Assembly: GCA_937922655.1 (NCBI GenBank)
Contig: CALAJH010000016.1
Span: 30,326 to 94,325, forward strand
DNA from: an uncultured Bacteroidia bacterium
Lineage (GTDB): Bacteria; Bacteroidota; Bacteroidia; J057; CALAJH01
Direction of reading: 5' to 3'
Length of the DNA stretch: 64,000 bases
Shown here in pieces: positions 44,026-53,468 of the stretch. Made by a program: the position numbers and the translations under genes. Every line of letters begins with the position of its first letter. The stretch's first letter is position 1. The notes beneath the pieces are model-generated. The model saw nothing but the letters and a program-made list of their open reading frames with translations, made no database searches and was not told the DNA's origin.

Positions 44026-44897
44026 ATCGGCAACGAAAGCAAACAAATCAAACCCAAGGCCATCATGAATTTTAAAAGTTTGCTTTGACGCTTGTAATCC
44101 GCGGGTTTAATCGCAAAAATCAACTCTTTTAAGCATATTCCCCAAATCGGAACAACCAACACCGTCGTCAAAATTAAATAGGAAACGACCGTGACCCCGT
44201 CCCAATAATAGTAAAAAAACGCCGGAAAAGACAAGTGAACAAACAATATGAAGTAGTTGACGAATAAAAACGTTTTTGTTGAGCGCAAGCCGATTTTAAT
44301 GGGCAAGGTTTGCAAGCCATGGGTTAAATCTCCACGTACATCCTCGACATCCTTGACGATTTCACGTATAAAGTTGACCCAGAAGGCCAAAACCGCCGCC
44401 CATAAATGTACGGGTTTAAAGTGATAAAGCATGGCTCCCGTTATCACGGGAAGCGCCGTCAAGACCGCTATCGTCAAATTTCCCCAGACCGCGTAACGCT
44501 TCAAATAGGCGGCATAAACAAAGAGTGCGGCCATCGTTCCAAAATTTATCATCCAAAATTTAACCGGCAAAAACACCGTTAAAACCGTCGCAAAAATATT
44601 GACCGCCCAATAGCCCGTGAGGGTCTTTTTCGTGGAAATATGCCTGCCGACAATCGTTTTTTCGGGTTTGTTGATACGGTCGATTTTATGGTCGAAAACG
44701 TCGTTTATCCAATAGCCGCCGGCCATGATTGCGGCCATAGTTAACGCCTGTAAATAAAATCTTCGGTCTTCGATGAATTTGAACGTTCCCAATCCCGAAA
44801 CGTACGACGCGAACGCAAAAACCGCCAACGCAATGACAATATTCCTCGGACGAGAAATCACATAAAATCGAAACAGGTCTTTGCGTGAAAGAAACAT
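44022..44897 (-). CDS. UbiA family prenyltransferase
   Basis: A 291-residue inner-membrane enzyme with about nine helices. The two Asp-rich Mg-diphosphate sites are WINDVFDHKIDRINKP (NDxxDxxxD) and DVEDVRGDLTHG. The family attaches prenyl chains to aromatic rings or glycerol phosphate; Bacteroidota members are often annotated geranylgeranylglycerol-phosphate transferase-like, but the substrate is not readable here. MenA is another possibility. It begins 11 bases after the histidine kinase gene ends and is in the murQ-led transcript. Polyprenyl donors could come from the synthase at 34314-35225. Confidence 0.88.
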   Translation of the reverse strand: MFLSRKDLFRFYVISRPRNIVIALAVFAFASYVSGLGTFKFIEDRRFYLQALTMAAIMAGGYWINDVFDHKIDRINKPEKTIVGRHISTKKTLTGYWAVNIFATVLTVFLPVKFWMINFGTMAALFVYAAYLKRYAVWGNLTIAVLTALPVITGAMLYHFKPVHLWAAVLAFWVNFIREIVKDVEDVRGDLTHGLQTLPIKIGLRSTKTFLFVNYFILFVHLSFPAFFYYYWDGVTVVSYLILTTVLVVPIWGICLKELIFAIKPADYKRQSKLLKFMMALGLICLLSLPI

Positions 44898-44908
44898 AAC
44901 GGGTGCAA

Positions 44909-47464
44909 TTATTCGGAATCAATACAGTCGATTAATTCTCTAAATTTTGTTTCGTTGCCACTGAAAATCGAATCCTTTACCAACGATTTCCAAGCGTCGA
45001 ATCCGATAACTTGGTCAAGAATGGTAAGCGCTTTTCCCGCTTCGTATACTTGGACGAGTTTAAGTTTATCGATGAAGGGCATAAGCGTTTCTTTTTCTTC
45101 CAATGTCAGTTTTATAAGAATCGCCTCGGGTTTGACATATTTTCCGTTTACCCCTTTTACGGCCAAGGATTGGGGAAGGGTAAAGATAAATTTAGTACCA
45201 ACATTAAGTTCGGATTCGACGGTAATTTTTCCGCCGTGCGCTTCGGCGACGACCTTGCAAAAATACAAACCCATGCCCGTGGAGCGGGTTATCCCTAAAT
45301 TTTTTGCATTCGCTTGTCCGTAAAGCTCAAAAATGTGTTCGAGTTTGTCTTTGGGGATTCCTTCGCCGCTGTCTTGCACGGAAAGGGCCAACATATTTCC
45401 TTCAATTTTCTGAATTTCAATACGGATGTTTCCATTTACGGGCGTATATTTAACGGCGTTGGTAAGCAAATTGACGAGCACTCTTACAGTCAGTTCGTAA
45501 TCGGCATGGAGTAAAAATTCGCACGAGTCTTCTACAGAAAAAGAGATGTGTTTGGTTTCGAGCAGATAGGCGACTTGCGAATGTGCATCCTCTATGGCGT
45601 CCGTTATATCGAAGTCTTTTGTGATGATTTTCAGTCCCGTGGCTTCGTGTTTTTGCACGTCGAGCATGGTCAAAATCAAATTGAGCATCCGACGGCTGGA
45701 GGTTTGGATAATTTTCTTGGTTTGGGGGGAGTCGATGTATTCGGAAATGACGAGCATGGCGTTGAGCGGGTTTTTGAGGTCGTGTGCCGCCATGCCTATC
45801 ATGCTTTCTTTAAAGTGGTTCAGGGCTTGCAATGAATTCAAGGTTGTTTGAAGTTCGTCGCTTTTTTCTTTAAGCGAAACGGCCTGAACCTCGATTTGCA
45901 ACTTTTGCCGACTAATTTCGTCGTTTTGTTCTTGGAGTTTTTGATTGATTTGACGCTGCCGGTTTCTTGCGCGATAAAGCACAAACGCGGTCAATGCCGT
46001 CATAGCCAAAACGGCGGCGACGGCGACGGTAAACCATCGTTGTCTTTTGAGTCGTTCTTCGTTGAGCGAGTTTTCCAAACGGGCGGCCTCGGCGCGTTCG
46101 CGGTGTATGTCGACGTCGTATTTGGCATTTATTTCAATGAGGTTTCGTTGTTTGCTTTCGTCGTAAAGCGTGTCTTTGAGCGACGAATACATCTTATAAA
46201 AGTTTAGGGCCGTGGCGGCAAGTCCCAATTGCGCGTAAGCATCCGAAAGCGCTTCGTAGAAATCCTTTTCTTGGTCCCGTTCCTTTCTCTTCTTTGCGAT
46301 TTCCAACCCCTTTTTTAGCAAAACTATTGCCGAATCCGCTTTGCCGATTTGCACATAAAACTTTCCGATTACGTGTAAGGGATAGAGCCAAGCCCCCTCG
46401 TCTTCGACCTCTTTTAACAGTGCGAAAGCCGCGTCAAACTGTGCCTGTGCCGCCGATGGATTGTTGCCGGCGGCATGGCACTTGCCAATACTCGTCAACG
46501 AACGAACCAACAAGTGCTTGTAACCCAACCCCTTCCGTATTTCCAGACCCTTTTTGAAATAAAACAAGGCGCTGTCGATTTGATTAAGTTTGTAATATTC
46601 GTTTCCTATGTTGCTTAGATAAACGGATTTCCCTTCCAAAATAACAGGCGATTCGGAATTTTCTTTTTTGATATCCTCTAAAGCAAACTTGAAGTACATA
46701 ATTGCTTCCTTGGGCAATTCCATTTTTCCATAAAGCAGGCCGATGTCGTTGTGAAGCACGCGAACCATCCATTGGTATTCGCTCTTTTTGGCAAACTCCA
46801 ACGCCTTGGTGTAATACGTCAATGCCGAATGGTATTCCCCCAAATAATAAAATCCTTCTCCGATTCGCTTGAAATGTTCCACGGAAGTTTTTTCCATACC
46901 CTTAATCTTTTCGTGAGCCGCCATGCTGAGAAAATAGTAATTTATGGCTTGGGAAAATTTCCCCGCGTTGTAGAGTATGTTTGCGTAGACGCTATAAATA
47001 TCACCCAATAAAACATCGTCGTCTAGGGAATTTTTTTCATAAAATTTTAGCGTGGAGTCGGCCAACTGCATCGCTTTTTCTTTTTTCGTTGCGTCGACGT
47101 TGGAAACATTCGAGTAATACGCGGTCCACATCCACAACACATAACCTTGGTAATAAGGGTCGTTTAGCTTGTTTGAAATACTTTCCGCCTCGGCCAAATA
47201 CTTCAAACTTAATTCGGTTGAAAGAAAAGTTACGAGTTGGGTTGCACGCGAAAGAGCGATGATTTTCTTTTCGTCTTTGAGTCTTGGCAGAATCGTGTAA
47301 ATGCTGTCGTATTCCCTTTGTGCTTCTTCGCTCATTCCGGGCAACTTCGAGGATTGAGCGTACACGCCGATGCAAAACAAGAACGTTCCTAGAAATATTG
47401 CCCACTTTGCAAACCCATGTTTGTAAGTAAAAGACGCCGTTTTTTGTGCGATGGATAAAGGCAT
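44909..47464 (-). CDS. TPR-repeat sensor histidine kinase
   Basis: An 851-residue membrane sensor kinase. Order: signal or membrane helix (AIFLGTFLFCIGVYAQ), a periplasmic TPR array of about eight repeats (residues about 55-430), a membrane helix (WFTVAVAAVLAMTALTAFVLY), a coiled coil, then HisKA with phosphoacceptor His561 (MIGMAAHDLKNPLNAM) and HATPase_c with the N box NLLTNAVKYTP and G boxes VQDSGEGIP and STGMGLYFCK. The last 95 residues (VNGKYVKPEAILIKLT onward) resemble the short C-terminal segment found after some hybrid kinases. No response regulator is adjacent; the lone receiver at 7935-8339 is the only one in the window. The ATG at 47464 is preferred to a TTG at 47494 that overlaps the upstream gene. 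Confidence 0.9.
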   Translation of the reverse strand: MPLSIAQKTASFTYKHGFAKWAIFLGTFLFCIGVYAQSSKLPGMSEEAQREYDSIYTILPRLKDEKKIIALSRATQLVTFLSTELSLKYLAEAESISNKLNDPYYQGYVLWMWTAYYSNVSNVDATKKEKAMQLADSTLKFYEKNSLDDDVLLGDIYSVYANILYNAGKFSQAINYYFLSMAAHEKIKGMEKTSVEHFKRIGEGFYYLGEYHSALTYYTKALEFAKKSEYQWMVRVLHNDIGLLYGKMELPKEAIMYFKFALEDIKKENSESPVILEGKSVYLSNIGNEYYKLNQIDSALFYFKKGLEIRKGLGYKHLLVRSLTSIGKCHAAGNNPSAAQAQFDAAFALLKEVEDEGAWLYPLHVIGKFYVQIGKADSAIVLLKKGLEIAKKRKERDQEKDFYEALSDAYAQLGLAATALNFYKMYSSLKDTLYDESKQRNLIEINAKYDVDIHRERAEAARLENSLNEERLKRQRWFTVAVAAVLAMTALTAFVLYRARNRQRQINQKLQEQNDEISRQKLQIEVQAVSLKEKSDELQTTLNSLQALNHFKESMIGMAAHDLKNPLNAMLVISEYIDSPQTKKIIQTSSRRMLNLILTMLDVQKHEATGLKIITKDFDITDAIEDAHSQVAYLLETKHISFSVEDSCEFLLHADYELTVRVLVNLLTNAVKYTPVNGNIRIEIQKIEGNMLALSVQDSGEGIPKDKLEHIFELYGQANAKNLGITRSTGMGLYFCKVVAEAHGGKITVESELNVGTKFIFTLPQSLAVKGVNGKYVKPEAILIKLTLEEKETLMPFIDKLKLVQVYEAGKALTILDQVIGFDAWKSLVKDSIFSGNETKFRELIDCIDSE

Positions 47465-47477
47465 GGCGGCGTTTTCG

Positions 47478-47978
47478 CTAAGGCGATGTAACAATCAAAT
47501 AGTCGTCGTTCATGCGCAATCGCCTAAGGCGTTCCACGACTTCGGTGTCCATTCCGCCGCCAAGCGATTTTTCCCGACAAACGACCCCTTTTTCGTCCGA
47601 CGAAGCGTATTCGTAGTCAATCGACGGGTGAAGGAGGACGTCTCGTGCCGCCCAGCGTTGTTCGTTGCCGCGAAAAGCGGCGACGGCCTTGCGCAACGAA
47701 CGCCCGGTTTTGACCTCAAAGAACGCCAACAATTCTTTTTTGCCGTCGGAATCCAAATCGGCTTCGACGAAAAAAGGAGAATTTTCGCTCCAAAGCACGT
47801 CGAAGTCGGGCGAACGACGGTGGGCCAAATCGGGGTAGCGTTCGGCGAACTTTGCGGCAAGCGATTCGTTGGCAAAGGCTATCGAGCCGTTTTCGGAACG
47901 GACAAGCTCCAAGAACGCCTCTTCTTGCGGCGTTTGAGCGAAAATCAGTGCGGACAAAAGCAGAATCCAAATCGTCAT
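47478..47978 (-). CDS. Small exported protein of unknown function
   Basis: A 166-residue protein with a short signal peptide (MTIWILLLSALIFAQ). The segment VEADLDSDGKKELLAFFEVK resembles an FG-GAP/VCBS-like calcium loop (DxDxDGxxE), so it may bind calcium. No enzyme motif is seen. It lies between murQ (4-base ATGA overlap) and the histidine kinase (13-base gap), clearly inside the operon. Confidence 0.75.
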   Translation of the reverse strand: MTIWILLLSALIFAQTPQEEAFLELVRSENGSIAFANESLAAKFAERYPDLAHRRSPDFDVLWSENSPFFVEADLDSDGKKELLAFFEVKTGRSLRKAVAAFRGNEQRWAARDVLLHPSIDYEYASSDEKGVVCREKSLGGGMDTEVVERLRRLRMNDDYLIVTSP

Positions 47979-48814
47979 GACGTTTCGGATAAATTAAAGG
48001 CGGCGAGGGCGGCACGCACCGAGCCGTGTTGAACGAGCAGGGCTTTGGCCTCGGCTTGGGACAGACCCGTGGCGCGGGCGACGTAGCGCGCGCCGCGGGC
48101 GATAAGTTTGTTGTTGGCCAAGAGCATATCGGCCATTTTGTTGCCCATGACCCGTCCCAAGCGTATCATCGTCGCGGTGGAAATCATATTGAGCGCCATT
48201 TTTTGGGCGGTGCCGGATTTTAATCGAGTACTGCCGGTAACGAATTCGGGGCCGACGACGATTTCGACGGGAAATTCGGCGGCGGCGGCGACGGGCGTGC
48301 CGGGGTTGCAAACGACGGCGCCGGTAAGCAGACCCGCGTTGCGGGCCGAGCGCAAGGCCCCCAACACGTAAGGCGTGTGGCCGCTCGCCGAAATGCCGAC
48401 CAAACAGTCTTGGGCGCCGGCGCCGTGGTTTTGGAGGTCTTTCCAACCTTGTAAGGGGTCGTCTTCGGCAAATTCGACGGCTTTGCGGATGGCGCCGTCG
48501 CCGCCGGCGATGAGTCCCACAACCATGCCCGGCGGTACGCCGAAGGTCGGCGGGCATTCGGAGGCGTCCACGACGCCCAAACGACCCGCCGTCCCCGCCC
48601 CGAGGTAAAACAGCCGCCCGCCGGCCCGCATTCGTTCGACGACGCCTTCTATCAGTCGTTCGAGTGCGGGCAAGGCCGCGGCTACCGCCGTCGCCACTTT
48701 TGCGTCCTCGGCGTTCATTTTTTGAAGTATTTCTTTTACCGAAAGGGTTTCGAGTCCGTCGTACAACGAATCGGCCTCGGTGATGCGGCGATCTTCGTCT
48801 TTTACATTTTGCAT
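47975..48814 (-). CDS. murQ: N-acetylmuramic acid 6-phosphate etherase
   Basis: A 279-residue cytoplasmic SIS-domain lyase that cleaves D-lactate from MurNAc-6-phosphate to give GlcNAc-6-phosphate. Motifs: LYLGAGTAGRLGVVDASECPPTFG, split here as FYLGAGTAGRLGVVDASE and CPPTFGVPPG, then GGDGAIRKAVEFAEDD, VGISASGHTPYVLGAL, and EFVTGSTRLKSGTAQKMALN. Length is slightly under the E. coli enzyme (298). Together with AnmK (18491-19594) it gives a MurNAc recycling route. It leads a five-gene transcript from the promoter at 48970-49001. Confidence 0.95.
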   Translation of the reverse strand: MQNVKDEDRRITEADSLYDGLETLSVKEILQKMNAEDAKVATAVAAALPALERLIEGVVERMRAGGRLFYLGAGTAGRLGVVDASECPPTFGVPPGMVVGLIAGGDGAIRKAVEFAEDDPLQGWKDLQNHGAGAQDCLVGISASGHTPYVLGALRSARNAGLLTGAVVCNPGTPVAAAAEFPVEIVVGPEFVTGSTRLKSGTAQKMALNMISTATMIRLGRVMGNKMADMLLANNKLIARGARYVARATGLSQAEAKALLVQHGSVRAALAAFNLSETS

Positions 48815-49156
48815 AAAACGGGATTAAGTTTGATGAATGCGGCTCCATGGGTTGTAAAGCATGGCGCGAGGGGCGAAAAAGGGCGGCCGTGGAAAAACCG
48901 TCTCCATTTGCACGCCCCATCGCCGCACCTTCCGTTCGACCTTCAAAAGCCGGTTTTTCTAGTTTAGCGCAAAGATAATCATTTTTTGCGTCGGCGGCAA
49001 AAAAAATCGACCGCGGGCGGCATTCAACGGTCAAAACGGGGTTTGGCGTTTCTTTTTCCATCCAAAACGGGAGGCAAGGGACGGGCGTGCGTTAGGCGTT
49101 TGCTTATGCCGCGACGATTGTCGTACGGGGCAAGGGCGGATTGGAAAAGGCGGCGG
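48815..49156. other. Region between murQ and the RDD gene
   Basis: About 340 bases without a gene. It holds the murQ promoter at 48970-49001 and a 155-base murQ leader in which nothing structured was recognised. Confidence 0.5.
48970..49001 (-). promoter_or_regulatory. Consensus Bacteroidota promoter of the murQ operon
   Basis: On the minus strand: TTTG (48998-49001), a 20-base spacer, and TATCTTTG (48970-48977). It is among the best matches in the window; the leader to the murQ ATG is about 150 bases. Confidence 0.75.
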
Positions 49157-49597
49157 CTACGCTTTGACCACGAGCGTGCGTGCGATTTTGTCGTGCAGCC
49201 CTTGGTTTTTGGCGTCAAAAAGAATCATCAAATAGCCGACAAAGAGCAGCAGCGCGCTCAGGTACTTGGCGAAAAAACGATTGGTGGCCACGAAAAACGA
49301 CACGCGCCGCCCGTAAAGGTCGACGACTTTAATGTCCATGAGGATTTTTCCGACCGTGCCTTGTTTTGCCGAACTTTCCATGCCCGCCGAATAGAACCAG
49401 TTGAATACGACGCTAACCAAAAACATTTGAAGCCACGCCGTTTCCGATTCTTCAATCAACAAAACGGTGGCGACAAAAACGACGACCTGAGTGAAGATGT
49501 AATCGATAACGCCCGCAAAGAATCTTTTGCCCAAGTCGGCGCCTTCGAGCGATTGTTCGAGCAGGTCGTCGAGACCGCGATACCTTTGAGGATGCAT
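49157..49597 (-). CDS. RDD family membrane protein
   Basis: A 146-residue inner-membrane protein of the RDD family. The first helix carries KRFFAGVIDYIF (the Arg-Asp signature), and the family pattern SAKQGTVGKILMDIKVVD followed by NRFFAKYLSALLLFVGYL and LHDKIARTLVV completes it. Function in general is poorly known; some members are transport-related. It follows the large TPR gene by 17 bases and is co-transcribed with it. Confidence 0.88.
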   Translation of the reverse strand: MHPQRYRGLDDLLEQSLEGADLGKRFFAGVIDYIFTQVVVFVATVLLIEESETAWLQMFLVSVVFNWFYSAGMESSAKQGTVGKILMDIKVVDLYGRRVSFFVATNRFFAKYLSALLLFVGYLMILFDAKNQGLHDKIARTLVVKA

Positions 49598-49614
49598 GAC
49601 GATATTGTTTGGAG

Positions 49615-51549
49615 TTATTTTTTCAAAACGGCCTCGGCTTGTTTGCGATAGTTTTCGGCTTCGGCGGCGTTGCCCGCGCTTTCGTAAAACTTGGACAGGG
49701 TGGTCAGGGCGGTGGCATAGGCCGGGTGGTCGGCGCCGAGTTGGGCTTTGTGGATGTCGACGGACTGTTTGAGGAGCGGTTCGCCTTTGTTGAACTGTTT
49801 GGTTTCTTGATAAAGTTTGGCCAAACGCGTGGCGGCGCCCGCGTAATTGAGATGCGTTTCGCCAAAGGTTTGTTTGCGTATGTCCAAGGCTTCTTGATAA
49901 AGTTTTTCGGCTTCGGGGAAGCGTTGGAGGCGCTTGTAGAGGCCCGCAAGGTGGTAGTAACTTTCGATGTAATCGGGGTGCCGGGGGTCGAGTTGGGTTT
50001 TGCGGATTTCGAGGGCTTGTTTGTACAAGGGTTCGGCGGCCTCGGGTTTGTTCATGGACTTATAGAGCGCGGCAAGGTTGGAAAGGCTCGTGGCGTAATC
50101 GGGGTGGTCGGCGCCGAAGTGGTCTTTGCGGATTTCGAGCGCTTCTTTGTAAAGCGGTTCGGCCTCTTTGAATTTGCCCATTTTTTCGTAGAGGGCGGCG
50201 AGGTTGTTGAGGCTGGTCGCGTAGCTGAAGTGGTTGTCGCCTTGATGTTTTTTCGTGATTTCGAGGTCTTTTTTGTAGAGGGATTCGGCTTCGGCGTAAC
50301 GTTTCATCGTTTCGTAGAGGCCCGCGAGGTTGTTGAGGCTGATAGCGTAATCGGGGTGGTTTTCGCCGACGACTTCTTTGGTGATTTCGAGGTCTTTTTT
50401 GTAGAGGGATTCGGCCTCGGCGTACCTGCCCGTGGTTTCGTAGAGGGCGGCGAGGTTGTTGAGCGTCGCCGAATAATACAAGTGGTCTTCGCCCAACTGT
50501 GTTTTGGTGATTTGCAGGTCTTCTTTGTACAGCGCTTCGGCTTCGGGGTAGCGGCCTTGGGCTTCGGCGGCGCGGGCCAAGTTGTTTAAACACAGCGCGT
50601 AATACGGGTGTTTGGTACCCAAAAGCTGTTTGACGATGTTGCGCGCCTGCGAAAACAGTGTTTCCGCTTCGGCGTAACGGCCCATCGAAAGTTCGACGTT
50701 GCCCAAGGCGTTGAGCGACTTGGCGTATTCGGGGCTGTCTTTGCCGAGGTATTTTCTGCGCACCTCTTTGGCGACGGTGAAAAGACTTTCGGCTTCGACG
50801 TAATGACCCATTTTTTCATAAAGTTCGGCCAAATAAATGAGGGTTTTGGCGTAATCGGGGTGGTCTTCGCCGACTTGATTGCGTTTGGCGTCGAGTACCG
50901 AGCGCATGAGCGAGTCGGAACGCAGGAAGTTGCCCAAATCTTCTTGGTTGATGGCCAGATTTTCGGCGGCGCGGACTTGCCGTGGGTCGTCGGCTTTTTT
51001 GTAGACGTTGTGGGCTTCGACGTAAAGCGGTTCGGCTTCTTTGGCGCGTCCCGTTTTTTCGTAGACCAGCGCCAAGTCGCTCATGATGTTCGCGTATTGG
51101 GGGTTGTTTTTGCCCATGTATTTCATCGAAATTTCGAGGTCTTTTTTGAGCAGGGGTTCGGCTTCTTTGTAACGTTCGAGTTCGATGTAGAGTTTGGCGA
51201 GGTTGTTGAGCGTGGTGGCGTAGGCCGGGTGGTTTTCCCCGTGGATTTGCTTGCGGTTGTCCATCGCCATTTTGTAGTATTTTTCCGCCTCGGCGTATTT
51301 GCCGAGTTTGTAATTCAAGAACGCGACGTTGTTGATGCTCGTGGCGTAATTGGAATGTTTGACCCCGAACGCCGCCTCGGCCGTTTTGATGTTTTTTTTC
51401 GCGATTTCGAGGGCCTCGGCCTGTTTTCCGTCGCGGTACAATTGAACGATGGTTTCGTTCTGTTTTTTCCAGTCCGCCTTAGGGTTTTGGGCGTAAACAC
51501 ATGCCGTCGCCCCTACTGTCCACACGAGCCAAGTCGTTATTGTCGCCAT
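49615..51549 (-). CDS. Exported kinesin-light-chain-like TPR protein
   Basis: A 644-residue protein with a signal peptide (MATITTWLVWTVGATACVYAQ) and about fourteen TPR units of 42 residues. Each has the form HPDYAISLNNLAGLYET followed by RYAEAESLYKKDLEI. The DNA repeats with a 126-base period, most alike between about 49990 and 50580. Such proteins are scaffolds; the ligand is unknown. The gene is transcribed with the RDD gene from a -7 box at 51584-51591. Repeat copy number may vary between strains. Confidence 0.9.
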   Translation of the reverse strand: MATITTWLVWTVGATACVYAQNPKADWKKQNETIVQLYRDGKQAEALEIAKKNIKTAEAAFGVKHSNYATSINNVAFLNYKLGKYAEAEKYYKMAMDNRKQIHGENHPAYATTLNNLAKLYIELERYKEAEPLLKKDLEISMKYMGKNNPQYANIMSDLALVYEKTGRAKEAEPLYVEAHNVYKKADDPRQVRAAENLAINQEDLGNFLRSDSLMRSVLDAKRNQVGEDHPDYAKTLIYLAELYEKMGHYVEAESLFTVAKEVRRKYLGKDSPEYAKSLNALGNVELSMGRYAEAETLFSQARNIVKQLLGTKHPYYALCLNNLARAAEAQGRYPEAEALYKEDLQITKTQLGEDHLYYSATLNNLAALYETTGRYAEAESLYKKDLEITKEVVGENHPDYAISLNNLAGLYETMKRYAEAESLYKKDLEITKKHQGDNHFSYATSLNNLAALYEKMGKFKEAEPLYKEALEIRKDHFGADHPDYATSLSNLAALYKSMNKPEAAEPLYKQALEIRKTQLDPRHPDYIESYYHLAGLYKRLQRFPEAEKLYQEALDIRKQTFGETHLNYAGAATRLAKLYQETKQFNKGEPLLKQSVDIHKAQLGADHPAYATALTTLSKFYESAGNAAEAENYRKQAEAVLKK

Positions 51550-51583
51550 ACGTTGCCGTTGAATAAACCTTTGTTTCGCCGGG

Positions 51584-51591
51584 CAAATATA
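51584..51591 (-). promoter_or_regulatory. -7 promoter box of the TPR-RDD transcript
   Basis: TATATTTG on the minus strand, 34 bases before the TPR gene ATG; no clear -33 element. Confidence 0.45.
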
Positions 51592-51672
51592 CTAATCTTT
51601 GGCGTAGATTCCGGCACACCCCATGCAAATTCAACAAACATCCCCCGCAATTTTTTCTTTTGGCGCCGCCGC

Positions 51673-53232
51673 GTGTTTTTTCTCTTGCTTTTTTCCGTCG
51701 CGTTCGGCTTTTTGGTTTATTTTTACGTCGTGAATTTATCCGAACTTCGTCGTCGTTGGGAGTGCGATCCTTTGCCGTGGATAATGCTTTTGGCGCTGCT
51801 CGTTCGCTTGCCGGCCATGTTTTTTTCCCGGGGTTACGGCATGTACGACGACCATTTTCTTGTCGTCGAACCCGCCCAGCATTGGCTCGACGGCATTCCC
51901 ATGTGGCTTACCGGCCCCGAACCCGAAAAGAAAAGTCTGGTGTACCCCGGTTTTTTTTATCTGCTTTACGGCCTGCTTGAGCGCCTCGGCGTCTTCGACC
52001 CCGAGGTTAAGTCGTTGGTCGGAAGAATCGTTCACGGCCTTTTTTCGCTTTTGACCGTCTTTTATTCTTATAAAATCGCCCGACGCTTGGGTTCGCAAAA
52101 AGCGGCGACTTTGGCCGGACTCCTCGTCGCCGTTTTGTGGTTTATGCCGTTCATGAGCGTGCGCTTTTTGGTCGAGGCCGTCGCTTTGCCGTTTGTTTTG
52201 GCCGGAACATGGTACGCCCGCAAAGCCCAAGACGACGACCGGCCCCAACTTTGGATGCTTGCCGGATTCTTGATGGGCCTGTCCTTTGCCGTACGTTACC
52301 AGACCGTTTTAATTATCGCGGGAACGGGGTTGGCCTTGCTGTTTTTGAAGCGTCGGCGCGGCGCTTTTTTTTTCGGACTGGGCGCCCTCTTGGGCATTTT
52401 TCTTTTGCAGGGATTGGTCGATGTTTACTTCTGGAAAATTCCTTTCGCCCCGCTTTATTACTATTACAAATACAACGTCGAGCATGCGGCCGATTATCCC
52501 GTTTTGCCGTGGTACAATTATCTTTTGTTGTTTGCGGGCGTATTTATTCCCCCGTTGAGCTTGTTTTTAATGTTCGGAACGCTCGTGGATTGGAGAAAAA
52601 ATTTGTTGTTGTTTTTGCCCACGATGATATTTTTCGCTTTTCATTCCTACCACGTCAACAAACAGGAACGTTTTGTTTTGACGGTCGTGCCGCAGGTATT
52701 GATTTTGGGCGCCGTCGGATGGGAAAAATTCCGTGAAGGCTCCGACTTTTGGAACGCCCGGCCCAAGCTTTTTCCTAGAATCATGGCCGTCGTTTGGACG
52801 CTCAACTTTATCGTCCTTCTGCCTTTGAGTTTTTCCTCCTCCAAACTGCAAGCCGTCGATACCATGCGTTTTTTGGGAACCAAGCCCGAAAACGAGCGTT
52901 ACGCCGTTGTTTTCGACAGCTACAAAAAAAATCGTATTTTCGTCCCCGACTTTTATATGGGCAAAAACAAGCGTTTGCCCGTCCAAATCGAATTCCGGGA
53001 CCACGAAACGCCCGAGGAATTGAAACAACGCCTCGGAACCCTGGCCGATTCCATTTATTACGTCCTTGTTTTTCAGGACGTGGACGTGCCGTTGCGCGAA
53101 GAGCGTTTGAAAAAAATTTTTCCCGCCCTAAGGCGTGAAACCGTCGTCGAACCCGCACTCCTCGACAAGGTCATGTATTTTCTCAACCCCGTCAATCTCA
53201 ATCAAACCGTTTATATTTATCGGACACGTTAG
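51673..53232 (+). CDS. GT-C-type membrane glycosyltransferase
   Basis: A 519-residue integral membrane protein with about ten helices. The first long loop has YGMYDDHFLVVEPAQHWLDG, the acidic pair typical of GT-C enzymes that use lipid-linked sugars. Helices such as LAGLLVAVLWFMPFMSVRFL and GLGALLGIFLLQGLVDVYFW follow, and a soluble C-terminal part (VVFDSYKKNRIFVPDFYMG) ends it. It resembles GT22/ArnT-like mannosyltransferases, but the family cannot be fixed by eye. No ATG gives a full first helix; the GTG at 51673-51675 (MFFLLLFSV) is chosen, with moderate certainty. It stands alone, divergent from the TPR gene. Confidence 0.78.
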   Translation: MFFLLLFSVAFGFLVYFYVVNLSELRRRWECDPLPWIMLLALLVRLPAMFFSRGYGMYDDHFLVVEPAQHWLDGIPMWLTGPEPEKKSLVYPGFFYLLYGLLERLGVFDPEVKSLVGRIVHGLFSLLTVFYSYKIARRLGSQKAATLAGLLVAVLWFMPFMSVRFLVEAVALPFVLAGTWYARKAQDDDRPQLWMLAGFLMGLSFAVRYQTVLIIAGTGLALLFLKRRRGAFFFGLGALLGIFLLQGLVDVYFWKIPFAPLYYYYKYNVEHAADYPVLPWYNYLLLFAGVFIPPLSLFLMFGTLVDWRKNLLLFLPTMIFFAFHSYHVNKQERFVLTVVPQVLILGAVGWEKFREGSDFWNARPKLFPRIMAVVWTLNFIVLLPLSFSSSKLQAVDTMRFLGTKPENERYAVVFDSYKKNRIFVPDFYMGKNKRLPVQIEFRDHETPEELKQRLGTLADSIYYVLVFQDVDVPLREERLKKIFPALRRETVVEPALLDKVMYFLNPVNLNQTVYIYRTR

Positions 53233-53468
53233 GGTGTTTTCCCGCAAAAGCCGTTGTTCGGCGTTTGAAACGGCGTTTTCGTCGTACGGTTTTGGCGTTT
53301 GTCATTGACAATGCATTTGTACATAGTCTGTATTAAGCTGCCAAATTTGTTCAACGCCGCCTAAAATCGACCGAAAAATTTTGTTGTTTGTTGGACGCTT
53401 TTTTGATTGCGCGGTTGAACGGCGAGGAAATCCGGGGCTCGTGGTGTTGCGGTTTTTCAACGCCAAAC

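Noticed and set aside
49609-50589. A 326-codon plus-strand frame rich in Phe, Val and Gly with internal repeats
   Set aside because: The periodicity is only the shadow of the 126-base TPR repeats on the other strand.
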